Made by a program: the position numbers and the translations under genes. 39,656 bases of DNA. Origin: Fuerstiella sp. (GTDB lineage: Bacteria > Planctomycetota > Planctomycetia > Planctomycetales > Planctomycetaceae). Under the pieces are notes generated by a model. That model ran no database searches, was not told where the DNA came from, and saw nothing but the letters and a program-made list of their open reading frames with translations. Below are positions 17,173-27,125 of this stretch, in pieces. Position 1 is the stretch's first letter, and every line of letters starts with the position of its first letter. The stretch lies in contig JAKVAY010000071.1 in NCBI GenBank assembly GCA_022447185.1, positions 1 to 39,656 on the forward strand, in the 5' to 3' direction.

Positions 17173-19920
17173 ATGACGCTTCGCAGCCAGGTTGTGCTCT
17201 CTATCTTCAAACGCAATTTCTCCAGCTACTTTTCAGGAGTTCTGGGTTATCTGTTTATCATTGTGTTTGTCGTAGCCGGTGCCGCGTTGGCATTCAATGC
17301 CGAGTTTTTCACATCCAACGTGCCGACGCTGGATCAGCTCACAGAAGGATTTCCTTTATTACTGCTGTTCCTTGTACCAGCAATCACAATGACCGCATGG
17401 GCCGATGAACGCAAACTGGGCACCGACGAACTGTTGTTTACCCTTCCGGTGACCGACGTCGAAGTCCTGCTGGGCAAGTATCTGGCCGTTGTTGCCGTGT
17501 ATTCAGTTAGTCTCGTGTTTTCGCTCGCCTACGTCGTGGTACTTGAGTCTTTGGGCGATCCGGACTGGGGCCTGCTGTTCACAACTTATTTTGGTTACTG
17601 GCTGGCAGGTTCGGCAATGCTGAGCGCGGGAATGCTTGCATCCGTGCTGACCAATGCTCCAACAGTGGCCTTTATTCTGGGCGTTGTGATTGCCGGAATT
17701 CCTGTGTTTTTCGCCTACGTCGGTCGACTGATTGAGATTGTTGTGAGTTTCCTGGAAGGGATTGGCGTTCTGGGAATATTCGGAGTCGGAGACGGTACAG
17801 CTGTTAAGTTCAACAGTGTCCGCCAGATGTTTTCGGAGTTGAGCCTTCAGGAGCAGTTTCGGGATTTCGGTCTGGGAGTGATCCCCCTGTCGGGCGTGCT
17901 GTACTTTGTCGCGTTTACGGTGTTGATGCTGTATCTGAACCTTGTTTTTATTACGAAACGGCACTGGAGTGCCGGACAGACAGTTGGAACAGGCATCCAT
18001 TATTCCGTACGTTCCGCATGCCTTGCGGTCATTGTCATGTGCTGTACTGCCTGGGCGGGATATGCGGCTGTACGAGTGGATGCCACTGCCGAACAGTTGT
18101 TCAGTCTCTCGCCATCGACGGAAGCCGTACTGGACGAAATCGAGTCGGACCGTCCGATTGAGATTCAGGCGTTTCTGAGTCCGGAAGTGCCCAGTGAATA
18201 TGTGGACACGCGCCGAAGTCTGGTCGGTTTGCTCCGCCAGTTCGATCAAATCGGGGGCAGCAACATCGAAGTCCGGTACGTGAATGTAGAGGAATTCAGC
18301 ACAGAAGCAGCCGAAGCAGAGCATTTTGGCATCCAGCCCGTTCGTCTGTTATCTGAAATCGAAGGTCGGCGTACAGAAGTTGAGATTTATCTTGGAGCGG
18401 TCGTCATCAGCAGCTACGACAAGGTTGTTGTGCCGTTCTTTGGTAAGGGCCTGCCAATCGAATATGAGTTGACGCGGTCAATCCGTACCGTTGCCACTGA
18501 GGATCGGCATAAAGTCGGTATTCTCACCACAGACGCAAACGTCCTGAATTTTTCACAGGAATGGCAGATCGTCACAGAGCTGAAGAAACAGTACAACGTG
18601 GAAGCCGTCTCAGCAGATTCGCCAATCGATGCAGAGAGTTTTGATGTGCTGATGGCCGTCATGCCTTCGTCACTGACAGCTGAGCAGATGCCAAATCTTG
18701 TCAACCACGTCAGGGCCGGCCATCCAACACTCATTTTTGACGACCCGTTCCCCATCGCCATGAGTTCGGGCATGGGAATCACCAGCGCTCCCCGGCTTCC
18801 CAAACCTCAACCCAATCATGGAATGGGCGGTATGTTTGGAGGCGGGCGGCAACCCCCTCCGCCACCAAAAGCGGACGGTGGAATGGCCACATCGCTGCTC
18901 AATGCTCTGGATGTTCAGTGGGTCTACGATACGGTCACCTTCGACATGAACAATCCGCACCCGCAATACGACTCACTTCCGGCAGAATACGTATTCTCCA
19001 CTCGTGACGGAAATCCAGAGGCCTTCTCGGCGGACAGTGGCGTTAGTCGCGGCCTGCAGGAAATTTTGTGCATCTATACCGGAACCGTCAGGAAAAGAGA
19101 CACGCCTGGTCGCGAAACGAAGTTTGTAGAGCTGCTTAAGACCAGTGGTAAAAGCGGGTTGCTGGGGTGGAACCAGTTTACGGACTCGAATTTTAATCCG
19201 TTTGCCGGAGGCCAAACCGTGGTTCCAAAGCCCCCGAACATGCTGAATCGCGTGATCGACGGTTACGCACACGTCCTGGCAGCTCACATTACATCCGAGC
19301 AGGACGGCGACTCTCGAAATGCGATCTTTGTTGCAGATGTGGACATGATTTCGGACTTTTTCTTTCAATCACGAGTCACCGGTGATCTGGATATCAGTCT
19401 GGACAACGTGACATTCGTGCTCAACGCAGTTGACGTGCTGGCAGGTGACGAGACATACGTGCCTCTTCGCAGTCGTCGACCCAAACATCGCACTCTGGCG
19501 CGTCTGGAAAGTCAGAAGAACGATTTCCTGGCAGAAGCAAACAAGCGTGAAGCTGCTGCTGACGAAAAGGCTGACGATGAACTCACCGAGCGTCAGGATC
19601 AATTGAGAAAACGGGTTGAAGAAATCCGCGCGAATGAAAACCTCGACCCGATCGCTAAACAACAGATGATTGATGCAGCGGAACAGGCCGAGTCCCAGCG
19701 GTTGAGCCTGGCAGAAGCTCAGATAGAGCAGGACAAGAACCGTGAAATCAAGAAGATCCGGGCAGAGACGAATCGAAAGACGCGTTCTGTTGAAATTCAG
19801 ACACAAATCGCGGCTATTTTTCTGTCGCCGCTGCCAGCAATCCTGCTGGGCCTGCTGGTGATGGGCAAACGATTGAGTGACGAAAAACGGATCGTTGTCG
19901 ACAGTCGACGACGGAACTAA
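17173..19920 (+). CDS. ABC-2 permease (GldF-like) fused to a GldG-like domain
   Basis: This 915-residue protein joins two components that are separate genes in gliding bacteria. Residues 1-270 are an ABC-2 permease with about six membrane segments and the DERKLGTDELLFTLPVT motif of GldF/NosY-type permeases. Another membrane segment at about 280-300 leads into a GldG-like extracytoplasmic part (about 300-785; ATAEQLFSLSPST is typical of its beginning). Residues about 545-560 hold a Gly/Met/Pro-rich linker with a run of five Pro. Residues about 780-880 are strongly charged and predicted coiled coil, and a last membrane segment (IAAIFLSPLPAILLGLLVMG) precedes a basic tail. The upstream ATPase and downstream DUF4340 gene complete the unit. 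The substrate is unknown. Confidence 0.88.
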   Translation: MTLRSQVVLSIFKRNFSSYFSGVLGYLFIIVFVVAGAALAFNAEFFTSNVPTLDQLTEGFPLLLLFLVPAITMTAWADERKLGTDELLFTLPVTDVEVLLGKYLAVVAVYSVSLVFSLAYVVVLESLGDPDWGLLFTTYFGYWLAGSAMLSAGMLASVLTNAPTVAFILGVVIAGIPVFFAYVGRLIEIVVSFLEGIGVLGIFGVGDGTAVKFNSVRQMFSELSLQEQFRDFGLGVIPLSGVLYFVAFTVLMLYLNLVFITKRHWSAGQTVGTGIHYSVRSACLAVIVMCCTAWAGYAAVRVDATAEQLFSLSPSTEAVLDEIESDRPIEIQAFLSPEVPSEYVDTRRSLVGLLRQFDQIGGSNIEVRYVNVEEFSTEAAEAEHFGIQPVRLLSEIEGRRTEVEIYLGAVVISSYDKVVVPFFGKGLPIEYELTRSIRTVATEDRHKVGILTTDANVLNFSQEWQIVTELKKQYNVEAVSADSPIDAESFDVLMAVMPSSLTAEQMPNLVNHVRAGHPTLIFDDPFPIAMSSGMGITSAPRLPKPQPNHGMGGMFGGGRQPPPPPKADGGMATSLLNALDVQWVYDTVTFDMNNPHPQYDSLPAEYVFSTRDGNPEAFSADSGVSRGLQEILCIYTGTVRKRDTPGRETKFVELLKTSGKSGLLGWNQFTDSNFNPFAGGQTVVPKPPNMLNRVIDGYAHVLAAHITSEQDGDSRNAIFVADVDMISDFFFQSRVTGDLDISLDNVTFVLNAVDVLAGDETYVPLRSRRPKHRTLARLESQKNDFLAEANKREAAADEKADDELTERQDQLRKRVEEIRANENLDPIAKQQMIDAAEQAESQRLSLAEAQIEQDKNREIKKIRAETNRKTRSVEIQTQIAAIFLSPLPAILLGLLVMGKRLSDEKRIVVDSRRRN

Positions 19921-20073
19921 TTGCAGGCTCCACTGGGCCAGAGGTGTCTCCACAGAACAATGCAGGGCGATGTTGCACCGCGTACACTTCAATTGTGAAA
20001 CAGATAACTTACGAATGCTTCGTCGCGGACGGATGCGACGACTAACATAAAACAGCTGACTGAGGTATGACGC

Positions 20074-22020
20074 ATGTCGACGTCCACGGGTACACCACCC
20101 AGCGCATCTGCAGCAACGATGAATTCAGGCTTTCGCACGCTCCTGTTTGTGATCGCCGCGGTCGCCTGTCTCGCAATCACGGCCGTATTTGAATTAGCCG
20201 GCCGACCTGCTCCGATTGAGGAATTCGGCCGCATCGGTGAACAGTTTTATCCCGAATTCGAAGATCCAACACTGGCTTCTGCGCTGGAGGTCTTTGCCTT
20301 CGATACCGAAGAGGTCCTGCCGCAGGAATTCATTGTGGAGCGTCTGGAAAATGGTCGCTGGTCGATACCGTCGCATCACAACTATCCGGCCGATGCGGAA
20401 GACCAGCTGTCGAAGACGGCGTCTTCGGTGATCGGCATCGAGCGTGGAGCAATGGTCACTCGCTGGCCGGCAGACCATGCCAGTTACGGAGTGGTCAATC
20501 CAAAACAGGAATCGCTGAACGTCTCCGAAGTCGATGGTGTTGGCAAACGACTGATTCTGAAAGGGGAGGACGATACCGTCCTGGTCGACTACATCATTGG
20601 GAATAAGCCCGACTCCGACAAATCGGATGAATACTATGTCCGGCATCCGGATGAGGACGAAGTGTACATCGCGTCCCTCAGCATCGATCTGTCAACTAAG
20701 TTTTCCGACTGGATCGACACAGATCTTTTGCACATTGACCAGCAGGACATGCGTCAGCTGACGATCAATGACTATTCGTTTAATGAACTTCAGCGCACGA
20801 TCACCAAAGGTGAAACAAGTGTCCTGAAGAGGGAAGCCTCCAGTGATCCCTGGGTTCTTGATGGTCTGGACGAAGAGACAGAAGAAGTTGACAAGGATGC
20901 CGTACGCGATGTCGGCAACGCAGTCGCCGACATGAAAATCGTTGGTGTCAGAAAGAAATTTCCGGGACTCACACCAGACCTGAAACTCGATCAATCAGCG
21001 TTGAAATCTCAAAACGACTTATCACGGCTGCAAAATGACCTGTTATCAAAGGGATTTCTGCTGCAGCAGGATTCTGAACCGGACACGTTGAAACTGGTTG
21101 CTCGTGAAGGTGAACTTTATTCGGCAACCGATGACGGCCTCATTTATCGAATGTATTTTGGCCGCGCGTTCACCGGCTCGCTGCAGGAACTGGAAGTCGA
21201 ACTGAATTCCGACGACGAAGCGGACAGCAGTTCTGAAAACCAGGAGACTACCGATTCCTCCGAGAATGATGATGACGAAGCGGAAGTTGAGGATGAAGAC
21301 ACGAATCAGACAGGACGATACGTATTCGTCAGAGTCGACTTTGTCGAAGCAAACCTCGGCGATAAACCGGTTGAGCCGGTTGCCCCGGAAATGCCCGAGG
21401 AACTGAAGCAGGCTGAGGAAGCAAAGGCCAAAAAAGAACAGTCGGATGACCAGGAAGCCAACACCGACGAACCAGTCATCAGTGATCCTGCGTCGGATGA
21501 AACGGGTGAGGAACCCGAAGAGGAAGATCCTCTGGCAGAATTGCGAGAGACCTATGAATCGGCCCGGACGACATATGAAACAGATCTCAACAAGTACAAT
21601 TCCGATCTGGAAGACTTCGAGAAGAAAGTCACGGACGGAACCGAAAAAGCGGAGAAACTGAATCGTCGTTTTGCCGACTGGTACTACGTGGTTCCTGGCG
21701 AAACCTTTGACAAGTTAAAGCTGTCCCGCAATGACGTCGTGAAAGACAAGGAAAAGGAAGAAAGCGACGCCGATGAATCAGAAACGGATTCTGCGGATCT
21801 CACTCTTCCGAATTCCATAATCGACCCGGTTGACGAATCGTCCGACGCAACAGGGGATACCCCTGACACTGACGAAGAAGCCGCCAGCGAATCCACGTCC
21901 GACGAAGAAACCGACGTCGAGACATCATCGGCAGAAGCAACGTCTGACGAAAACACTGGTACTGAGGACGGATCTGAAACATCAGAAAATGTCCCGACCG
22001 AGCCGGAGCCAACAGAGTAG
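20074..22020 (+). CDS. DUF4340 membrane-anchored protein with acidic tail
   Basis: This 648-residue protein has one N-terminal membrane segment (LLFVIAAVACLAITAVFELAG, about residues 23-43) and a DUF4340-type extracytoplasmic region. The latter shows repeated lysine- and acid-rich units around LSIDLSTKFSDWIDTDLL, which corresponds to the R-F/W-x-D motif of the family. Two long Asp/Glu/Ser/Thr-rich stretches follow: about 385-410 and the last 90 residues. The part in between (about 480-530) is charged and helical, probably coiled coil. DUF4340 proteins commonly follow GldG-like genes, and here the gene starts 153 nt after the permease/GldG fusion, so it is very likely part of the same export complex. 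A GAGG 9 nt upstream supports the ATG at 20074. Confidence 0.85.
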   Translation: MSTSTGTPPSASAATMNSGFRTLLFVIAAVACLAITAVFELAGRPAPIEEFGRIGEQFYPEFEDPTLASALEVFAFDTEEVLPQEFIVERLENGRWSIPSHHNYPADAEDQLSKTASSVIGIERGAMVTRWPADHASYGVVNPKQESLNVSEVDGVGKRLILKGEDDTVLVDYIIGNKPDSDKSDEYYVRHPDEDEVYIASLSIDLSTKFSDWIDTDLLHIDQQDMRQLTINDYSFNELQRTITKGETSVLKREASSDPWVLDGLDEETEEVDKDAVRDVGNAVADMKIVGVRKKFPGLTPDLKLDQSALKSQNDLSRLQNDLLSKGFLLQQDSEPDTLKLVAREGELYSATDDGLIYRMYFGRAFTGSLQELEVELNSDDEADSSSENQETTDSSENDDDEAEVEDEDTNQTGRYVFVRVDFVEANLGDKPVEPVAPEMPEELKQAEEAKAKKEQSDDQEANTDEPVISDPASDETGEEPEEEDPLAELRETYESARTTYETDLNKYNSDLEDFEKKVTDGTEKAEKLNRRFADWYYVVPGETFDKLKLSRNDVVKDKEKEESDADESETDSADLTLPNSIIDPVDESSDATGDTPDTDEEAASESTSDEETDVETSSAEATSDENTGTEDGSETSENVPTEPEPTE

Positions 22021-22103
22021 CGAATATCGCTTCCGGCTGTTTTCGTCATCAATTTATTGCTCGGTTCATTCTGTGCGGGCAGTGAATCTCGTAAACTTTC
22101 GGA

Positions 22104-23726
22104 ATGAACGGTCAACAACACAGCGGCAGATGGCCTCTGCACTGGCAGATTCTGGCGGCGATGGTGGCTGGCAGCCTCATTGGAGTCGCGGCCAACTCGG
22201 GTGACCAGTCTATACCGGACGACGTTCGTGTCGTGGTGAGGCGAGGTGCCGACGCGACATCGATCGAAGAATTCGTTTCTCGGGCAAATACAAAGGTTGT
22301 CCTGTTTCGCGCCGAGTTCGATGGAACGAGTGCTCGGCTGAAAAATGCCTTTCCAGCCCTGTCAGAAGCGCTCGGTGACAGGAGTGAGATCGAACTGACG
22401 GTGGACAGTCCACGCGTCCGAATACTCAGTACCATGGCCGGCTATTCGATCATCTGGCAAAGAACACATAACGGTGTGCCGGCTGTCAGCCGTTTGAAGT
22501 CAGCAAGGGCGTCCGGACTTCCAGGTTACTGGATGCAGTGGATTAATGAGCATCCGTCCGGGATCCGAAATCGTATCACTTCCATTGCCAAAAGCATCGG
22601 TGATCTTTTTCTCCGTCTGCTGAAGATGGTCACCGTACCGTTGATTCTGACATCACTGATCACGGGCGTGACCGGACTTGGCAGTCAGGGTCGATTCGGA
22701 AAGATGTTTGGGCGGACTCTGGCTTATTATCTGACCACCAGTTTTCTGGCAATCTCTGTCGGCCTGATGATGGTCAATCTGATTCGCCCAGGTTCAGGTG
22801 CCACGTTGCCGGGAGGCGGCGAGGTCGTTCAGACGGCCGATAAGTCGCTCACGGAAGTCATCTATGAACAGCTGCTCCGACTGATTCCAACAAATCCTTT
22901 TGCCGCCATCGCCAACGGTGAATTTCTGTCGTTGATTTCTTTTGCAATCATGGTGGGGATGTTCATCAATTTTGTTGGAGGAACACATGGAAGACGTCTG
23001 AGCGAGCTGTTTGAATCGGCGTTCGCTGTGATGCTGAAGATGACCGGTTGGGTGATCAGTCTGGCGCCGGTTGGCGTCGCAGCGTTCATGATCTATGCAA
23101 CCGCAACTCAGGGACTGGACGTCTTTGCCACTTTGGCAAAATACATGATCACAGTCTTCCTGGCGCTGATGATCCACGGAGTCGTTGTGTTACCGGTGAT
23201 CGTCGTACTGGTCGGACGACGCAGTCCGCTGACTTTCTTCAGCAATATGAGTCCCGCTCTGCTGACTGCATTTTCGACGGCATCGTCGAATGCCACACTT
23301 CCTTTAACCATTTCGTGTGTGGAAGATCGCGCAGGTATTTCAAACCGTACCAGCTCATTCGTGCTGCCTTTGGGGGCCACGATTAATATGGACGGAACGG
23401 CGCTGTACGAAGTGGTCGCCGTATTATTCATTGCGCAGGCGACACCGGGTGTGGATCTCAGCTTCGTCCAGCAGGTGACGGTTGCATTCACGGCCCTGAT
23501 TGCCAGTGTTGGTGCCGCGGGGATCCCTCACGCGGGACTGGTAATGATGGCAATCGTGTTGCAGGCCGTTGGTTTACCGATCGAATCGCAGGGGATCATC
23601 ATTGCGGTTGATCGTGTCCTGGACATGTGTCGAACGTCTGTCAATGTCTGGAGTGATTCCTGCGGCTGTGCGATCATTGATCGACTCACGAATGAGTCAA
23701 CCGCCACCGTCGACTCAACCGGGTAG
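22104..23726 (+). CDS. Dicarboxylate/amino acid:cation symporter (DAACS family) with soluble insert
   Basis: This 540-residue membrane protein belongs to the DAACS (GltP/DctA) family. Core motifs are intact: the serine-rich loop STASSNATLP at about 390-400, NMDGTA at 428-433 in the seventh segment, a GAAGIPHAG loop, and the last-segment motif D-M-C-R-T-x-x-N-V at 507-515 (substrate carboxylate binding by Asp and Arg). The usual G-D after NV reads S-D here (Ser517-Asp518). Unusually, about 120 residues (about 32-155) of hydrophilic, apparently folded sequence lie between the first membrane segment (12-30) and the second (about 160-190), where family members have only a short loop. Transport of glutamate, aspartate or C4-dicarboxylate with Na+ or H+ is expected. 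The gene starts 84 nt after the DUF4340 gene but has no obvious link to it. Confidence 0.9.
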   Translation: MNGQQHSGRWPLHWQILAAMVAGSLIGVAANSGDQSIPDDVRVVVRRGADATSIEEFVSRANTKVVLFRAEFDGTSARLKNAFPALSEALGDRSEIELTVDSPRVRILSTMAGYSIIWQRTHNGVPAVSRLKSARASGLPGYWMQWINEHPSGIRNRITSIAKSIGDLFLRLLKMVTVPLILTSLITGVTGLGSQGRFGKMFGRTLAYYLTTSFLAISVGLMMVNLIRPGSGATLPGGGEVVQTADKSLTEVIYEQLLRLIPTNPFAAIANGEFLSLISFAIMVGMFINFVGGTHGRRLSELFESAFAVMLKMTGWVISLAPVGVAAFMIYATATQGLDVFATLAKYMITVFLALMIHGVVVLPVIVVLVGRRSPLTFFSNMSPALLTAFSTASSNATLPLTISCVEDRAGISNRTSSFVLPLGATINMDGTALYEVVAVLFIAQATPGVDLSFVQQVTVAFTALIASVGAAGIPHAGLVMMAIVLQAVGLPIESQGIIIAVDRVLDMCRTSVNVWSDSCGCAIIDRLTNESTATVDSTG

Positions 23727-24366
23727 CCGTCGGGCTGGTCCCTTCTGACTGATGTCGTGACGAACGCGATCTGTTCTCATTCGTCGGGCCAACACAGTGT
23801 CTTCCGAAAACATGGACAGGCACCCAGCTACGGATGTCGTAACTGGCTCACAAGGTGTGATCGGCTCGACGCCAGTTCCCATGTCCTCGGTAAACCGTGA
23901 ATTCTTTGGGCTCAGCGATGCACCAAAAGGCGATCGAATTGTTTGGAACGCGTCGTTTTCCTGATGCCAATGTTGCTTCCCACTGCAGCCCGGTCCGTTA
24001 ACCCACATTTCTGACCGCTTCCGTATTTGTGTCAAGATTTGGGCAGCGAAAGCATATGCGTGATTTTTCTGCCGGTCACTGTCTCCATGACGGTGAAGTT
24101 GCCGCCTGACAGTTGAAGTTCGACACAGTCACTCAGCGTTCAAGAGACGTGTCACTGTGGGTAAGCATCAACACGCTGACATTGATCCTGCTTCCCGGGG
24201 TCAACATCGGCGGTTTGAATCAGTCCGATCATGCCGGATACGGCAGTCCTGACGAATGTGATAATGATAAACAGCTTTCTTTTGCGAGTCCGATCAACTT
24301 CCCTGCTGGAATGCAGGCTAGCCTTCCGGAGTGCGCCGCCAGTCTCAACATACGTTGGATACAGAG
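23727..24366. other. Intergenic region, no gene recognised
   Basis: About 640 nt lie between the symporter and HD-GYP genes. A minus-strand frame (23715-24035) and a plus-strand frame (24113-24427) are open, but neither resembles a known protein and the second runs into the HD-GYP gene in another frame. No terminator hairpin with a T tract and no convincing promoter is visible. Confidence 0.35.
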
Positions 24367-25923
24367 ATGTCTACGGATACTCAAAACGACTCACAATCAG
24401 TTCTGGATGAGCTGCGAGCGACCATGACTTCTCTGGAAATTTTTGGTCAGCCACTGGAGAGTGCTGCAGAAACACAGCATTTACCAGATGAAATCGTCGA
24501 TGCCGACCGTACCCGACGTGACGACCCTGATGTCAGTCATGTGACCTTCGTCCCGAACGAGTCCGCATCCGGAAAACACGCTGCAGGTACAGCCCGGCAA
24601 TCACCATCCCGGATCGCCGGACTTCCGAAGCCAGCGCCTGACGTCAACGAATTTCAGGATATCACGGAACCACGAATCATTTCGGGCAATTCGGATTTAC
24701 CCTTTTCCAAATCAATCAATCCGCCCCCCCGCAATAATGGTGTTCACCGACAGACGAATAAGCTGGCACGCATCATGCTCGTGGACGACGAGAAGTTGAA
24801 TGTCATGACATGTCAGCAGCACCTCAAACAGGCAGGTTATTCGGAATTCATTACGAGCACTCAGTCAACCGAAGCGTTGGGCCTGATCCGCAGTGAGTGC
24901 CCCGATGTTCTTCTGCTGGAAATCAACATGCCGGAAGTCAACGGACTCGACATCCTGCGAATTATGGGACTGGACCCAGCGCTACAGCACATTCCGGTCC
25001 TCGTGGTCACAGCCGCCAGGGATCCACAAATACGGAAAAAAGCACTCGATCTGGGTGCTAACGATTTTCTGAGCAAACCGATTGATCCCAATGAACTGCT
25101 GCCTCGTGTTCGCAATGCGATCATTCTTAAACAGCACTTCGACATGGTTGCAAATGAGACGACTCGCCTGGAACAACAGGTTGAACGCCGTACACGTCAA
25201 CTGGAAGCCACACGTCAACAGTTAATTTTCAGTCTGGCCCGCGCCGCGGAACATCGGGACAATGACACCGGGAATCATGTGTTGCGAGTCGGGCGTTACA
25301 GCGCCATTATCGCCGAGCAGCTCGGGTATCCACAACAACATCTGTCAATGCTGGAACAGGCTGCGCAGCTGCATGACGTGGGTAAAATCGGTATTCCTGA
25401 TTCGATTCTCTTTAAGCCCGGCAAACTTGATACGGACGAATACGAACTGATTAAGAAGCACTGCGCTCTTGGCAAACAAATCATTGAACCGATCTCCGAA
25501 CGGGATTTCGCACTCCTGAAAGCACACACTCGCAAAGGGGAATCACTACCCCATTTGCGGTCATCGCCACTATTGATGCTGGCCGCTCGAATTGCCCAGA
25601 CTCACCATGAAAAATGGGACGGGTCCGGATATCCGCTCGGGTTGTCCGGTGAAGACATCCCTCTGGAAGGCCGAATCGTTGCGGTTGCGGATGTCTTTGA
25701 TGCTTTGTCGAGTGCCCGCCCGTACAAGCGACCATTTTCGCGAGAGCATTGCTTTAAGATCCTGGAACTGGGGCGGGGGAAACACTTTGATCCTGGTGTC
25801 CTGGACGCCTTCTTCACACGCTCCGAACATATCATTGACACTCAGTTGCTGTTAATGGATGAAGTGCATCGCGTGACCGGCAACGAATTCATCCCAAGTG
25901 AACCGGCTCCGGCGTCTGAATGA
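24367..25923 (+). CDS. HD-GYP response regulator with Asp-to-Glu receiver domain
   Basis: This is a 518-residue, three-part regulator. The first 130 residues are polar and probably disordered. A receiver domain follows, with the acidic pair Asp140-Asp141 (MLVDDEK), the Thr215 switch (VVTAA) and Lys237 (LSKP), but the phosphoacceptor position is Glu185 (LLLEINMP), not Asp. A coiled-coil linker (about 260-290) leads to an HD-GYP domain with HD at 336-337 (LHDVGKIGIPD), His413-His414 (THHEKWDG) and GYP at 421-423. HD-GYP domains hydrolyse cyclic di-GMP. The Glu could mimic phosphorylation, making the domain constitutively on or phosphorylation-independent. About 20 extra residues separate the metal-ligand helices (FALLKAHTRKGESLPH). 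The start is set at the ATG at 24367; a GTG at 24331 is in frame. Confidence 0.9.
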   Translation: MSTDTQNDSQSVLDELRATMTSLEIFGQPLESAAETQHLPDEIVDADRTRRDDPDVSHVTFVPNESASGKHAAGTARQSPSRIAGLPKPAPDVNEFQDITEPRIISGNSDLPFSKSINPPPRNNGVHRQTNKLARIMLVDDEKLNVMTCQQHLKQAGYSEFITSTQSTEALGLIRSECPDVLLLEINMPEVNGLDILRIMGLDPALQHIPVLVVTAARDPQIRKKALDLGANDFLSKPIDPNELLPRVRNAIILKQHFDMVANETTRLEQQVERRTRQLEATRQQLIFSLARAAEHRDNDTGNHVLRVGRYSAIIAEQLGYPQQHLSMLEQAAQLHDVGKIGIPDSILFKPGKLDTDEYELIKKHCALGKQIIEPISERDFALLKAHTRKGESLPHLRSSPLLMLAARIAQTHHEKWDGSGYPLGLSGEDIPLEGRIVAVADVFDALSSARPYKRPFSREHCFKILELGRGKHFDPGVLDAFFTRSEHIIDTQLLLMDEVHRVTGNEFIPSEPAPASE

Positions 25924-26147
25924 CCTCCATTCGAAATCATGAATTCCCGATCGGCAAAGCTGAGGCCGATTGACTCGCATCGCAGAACTGCAGTCAGGAA
26001 ACTATAGTACGTGTTATCGTACTGTCCGCGTTTCCCCGTCACGGGTGAACGTCCGGCGAACTGTATTGGCGTTCGGAAGCACTGGTACGACATTTACCCT
26101 GACGTCAGCCTGTTCATTTTCCGGTCCGATTGTAAAGGAGTCTCGTC

Positions 26148-27125
26148 ATGTCGTCCCTAGATCAGCTCAGGCAGCGTACAATCGTCGTCGCGGATACGGG
26201 AGACATCGATTCTATCGCGGTGCACAGGCCACAGGACGCAACGACGAATCCCTCGTTGCTCTGGAAAGCAGCTCGGATGCCGCAATATCGGGAACTGGTG
26301 GACGGAGCGATCCAGTCGGGTTTCGCATCCGGTTCTGCTGACGTCGATACGGTCGACGATGTGATCGATAACCTCGCCGTCACGTTTGGTTGCCGCATTC
26401 TGGAAATAATTCCAGGCCGAGTCTCAACGGAAGTTGATGCTCGGTTGAGTTTCGATGAGGACGCCACTGTTGACCGTGCTCACAAATTGATTGGCCTGTA
26501 CAGCGATGCTGGGGTCAGCCGCAACCGAATACTGATCAAAATTGCCGCCACGTGGGAAGGAATCCGTGCAGCCGAACGTCTGGAAAACGATGGTATTCAC
26601 TGCAATCTAACGCTGCTGTTTGGATTCGGTCAGGCTGTTGCCTGTGCAGAAGCGGGGGTCACTCTCATTAGCCCGTTCGTCGGACGGATTTACGATTGGT
26701 ACAAGGCTGACCGGGGAGTTGACGATATCGCGGCCACCGAAGATCCTGGCGTCGCGTCCGTCACACGTATTTTCAACTACTTCAAGAAACATGGATTCCA
26801 CACAGAAGTGATGGGAGCCAGTTTTCGGCGGAAGGAACAGATTATCAGCCTTTGCGGCTGCGACCTGCTGACGATTTCCCCGGCACTGTTGTCTGAACTG
26901 GCGGCAGCCGACGAAGAAGTTCCAGTGCGACTGGATGACTCGGCTGCGAGAAAGATGGAGATCCCGGCCACTGAAATGAACGAATCCATCTTCCGCTGGA
27001 TGCTGAATGAGGATGCCATGGCCACGGAAAAACTGGCTGACGGGATCCGTGGATTTACCTCTGACCTGGATCTTCTGCGTTCATGGCTGGCAGACCAGCT
27101 GAAAACATCTGCCGCGACGGTATGA
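26148..27125 (+). CDS. tal: Transaldolase (TalB type)
   Basis: This 325-residue protein is a class I transaldolase of the pentose phosphate pathway, moving a dihydroxyacetone unit from sedoheptulose 7-phosphate to glyceraldehyde 3-phosphate. It matches E. coli TalB from the N-terminus (VVADTGDI, then QDATTNPSL). The Schiff-base lysine is Lys131 ([12 protein letters not shown]. coli Lys132), the acid-base Asp is Asp16 (E. coli Asp17), and Glu95 matches E. coli Glu96. The phosphate-binding segment near [12 protein letters not shown] is present. AAAGGAG at 26134-26140, 7 nt before the ATG at 26148, is one of the best ribosome-binding sites in the window. kdsB follows 79 nt later on the same strand. 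Confidence 0.95.
   Translation: MSSLDQLRQRTIVVADTGDIDSIAVHRPQDATTNPSLLWKAARMPQYRELVDGAIQSGFASGSADVDTVDDVIDNLAVTFGCRILEIIPGRVSTEVDARLSFDEDATVDRAHKLIGLYSDAGVSRNRILIKIAATWEGIRAAERLENDGIHCNLTLLFGFGQAVACAEAGVTLISPFVGRIYDWYKADRGVDDIAATEDPGVASVTRIFNYFKKHGFHTEVMGASFRRKEQIISLCGCDLLTISPALLSELAAADEEVPVRLDDSAARKMEIPATEMNESIFRWMLNEDAMATEKLADGIRGFTSDLDLLRSWLADQLKTSAATV

Noticed and set aside
17503..18324. Long minus-strand open frame (273 codons) opposite the permease/GldG gene
   Set aside because: Shadow of the real frame; its composition is Cys/His/Gln-rich as expected from antisense reading.
22019..22031. AGCGA/TCGCT stem at the DUF4340 stop codon
   Set aside because: Only 5 bp with a 3-nt loop and no T run directly after; too weak to call.
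23715..24035. Minus-strand open frame of 106 codons after the symporter gene
   Set aside because: It overlaps the symporter 3' end, has no similarity I can recognise and no ribosome-binding site.
24113..24427. Plus-strand open frame of 104 codons before the HD-GYP gene
   Set aside because: It overlaps the HD-GYP start in another frame and looks non-coding after its first 20 residues.
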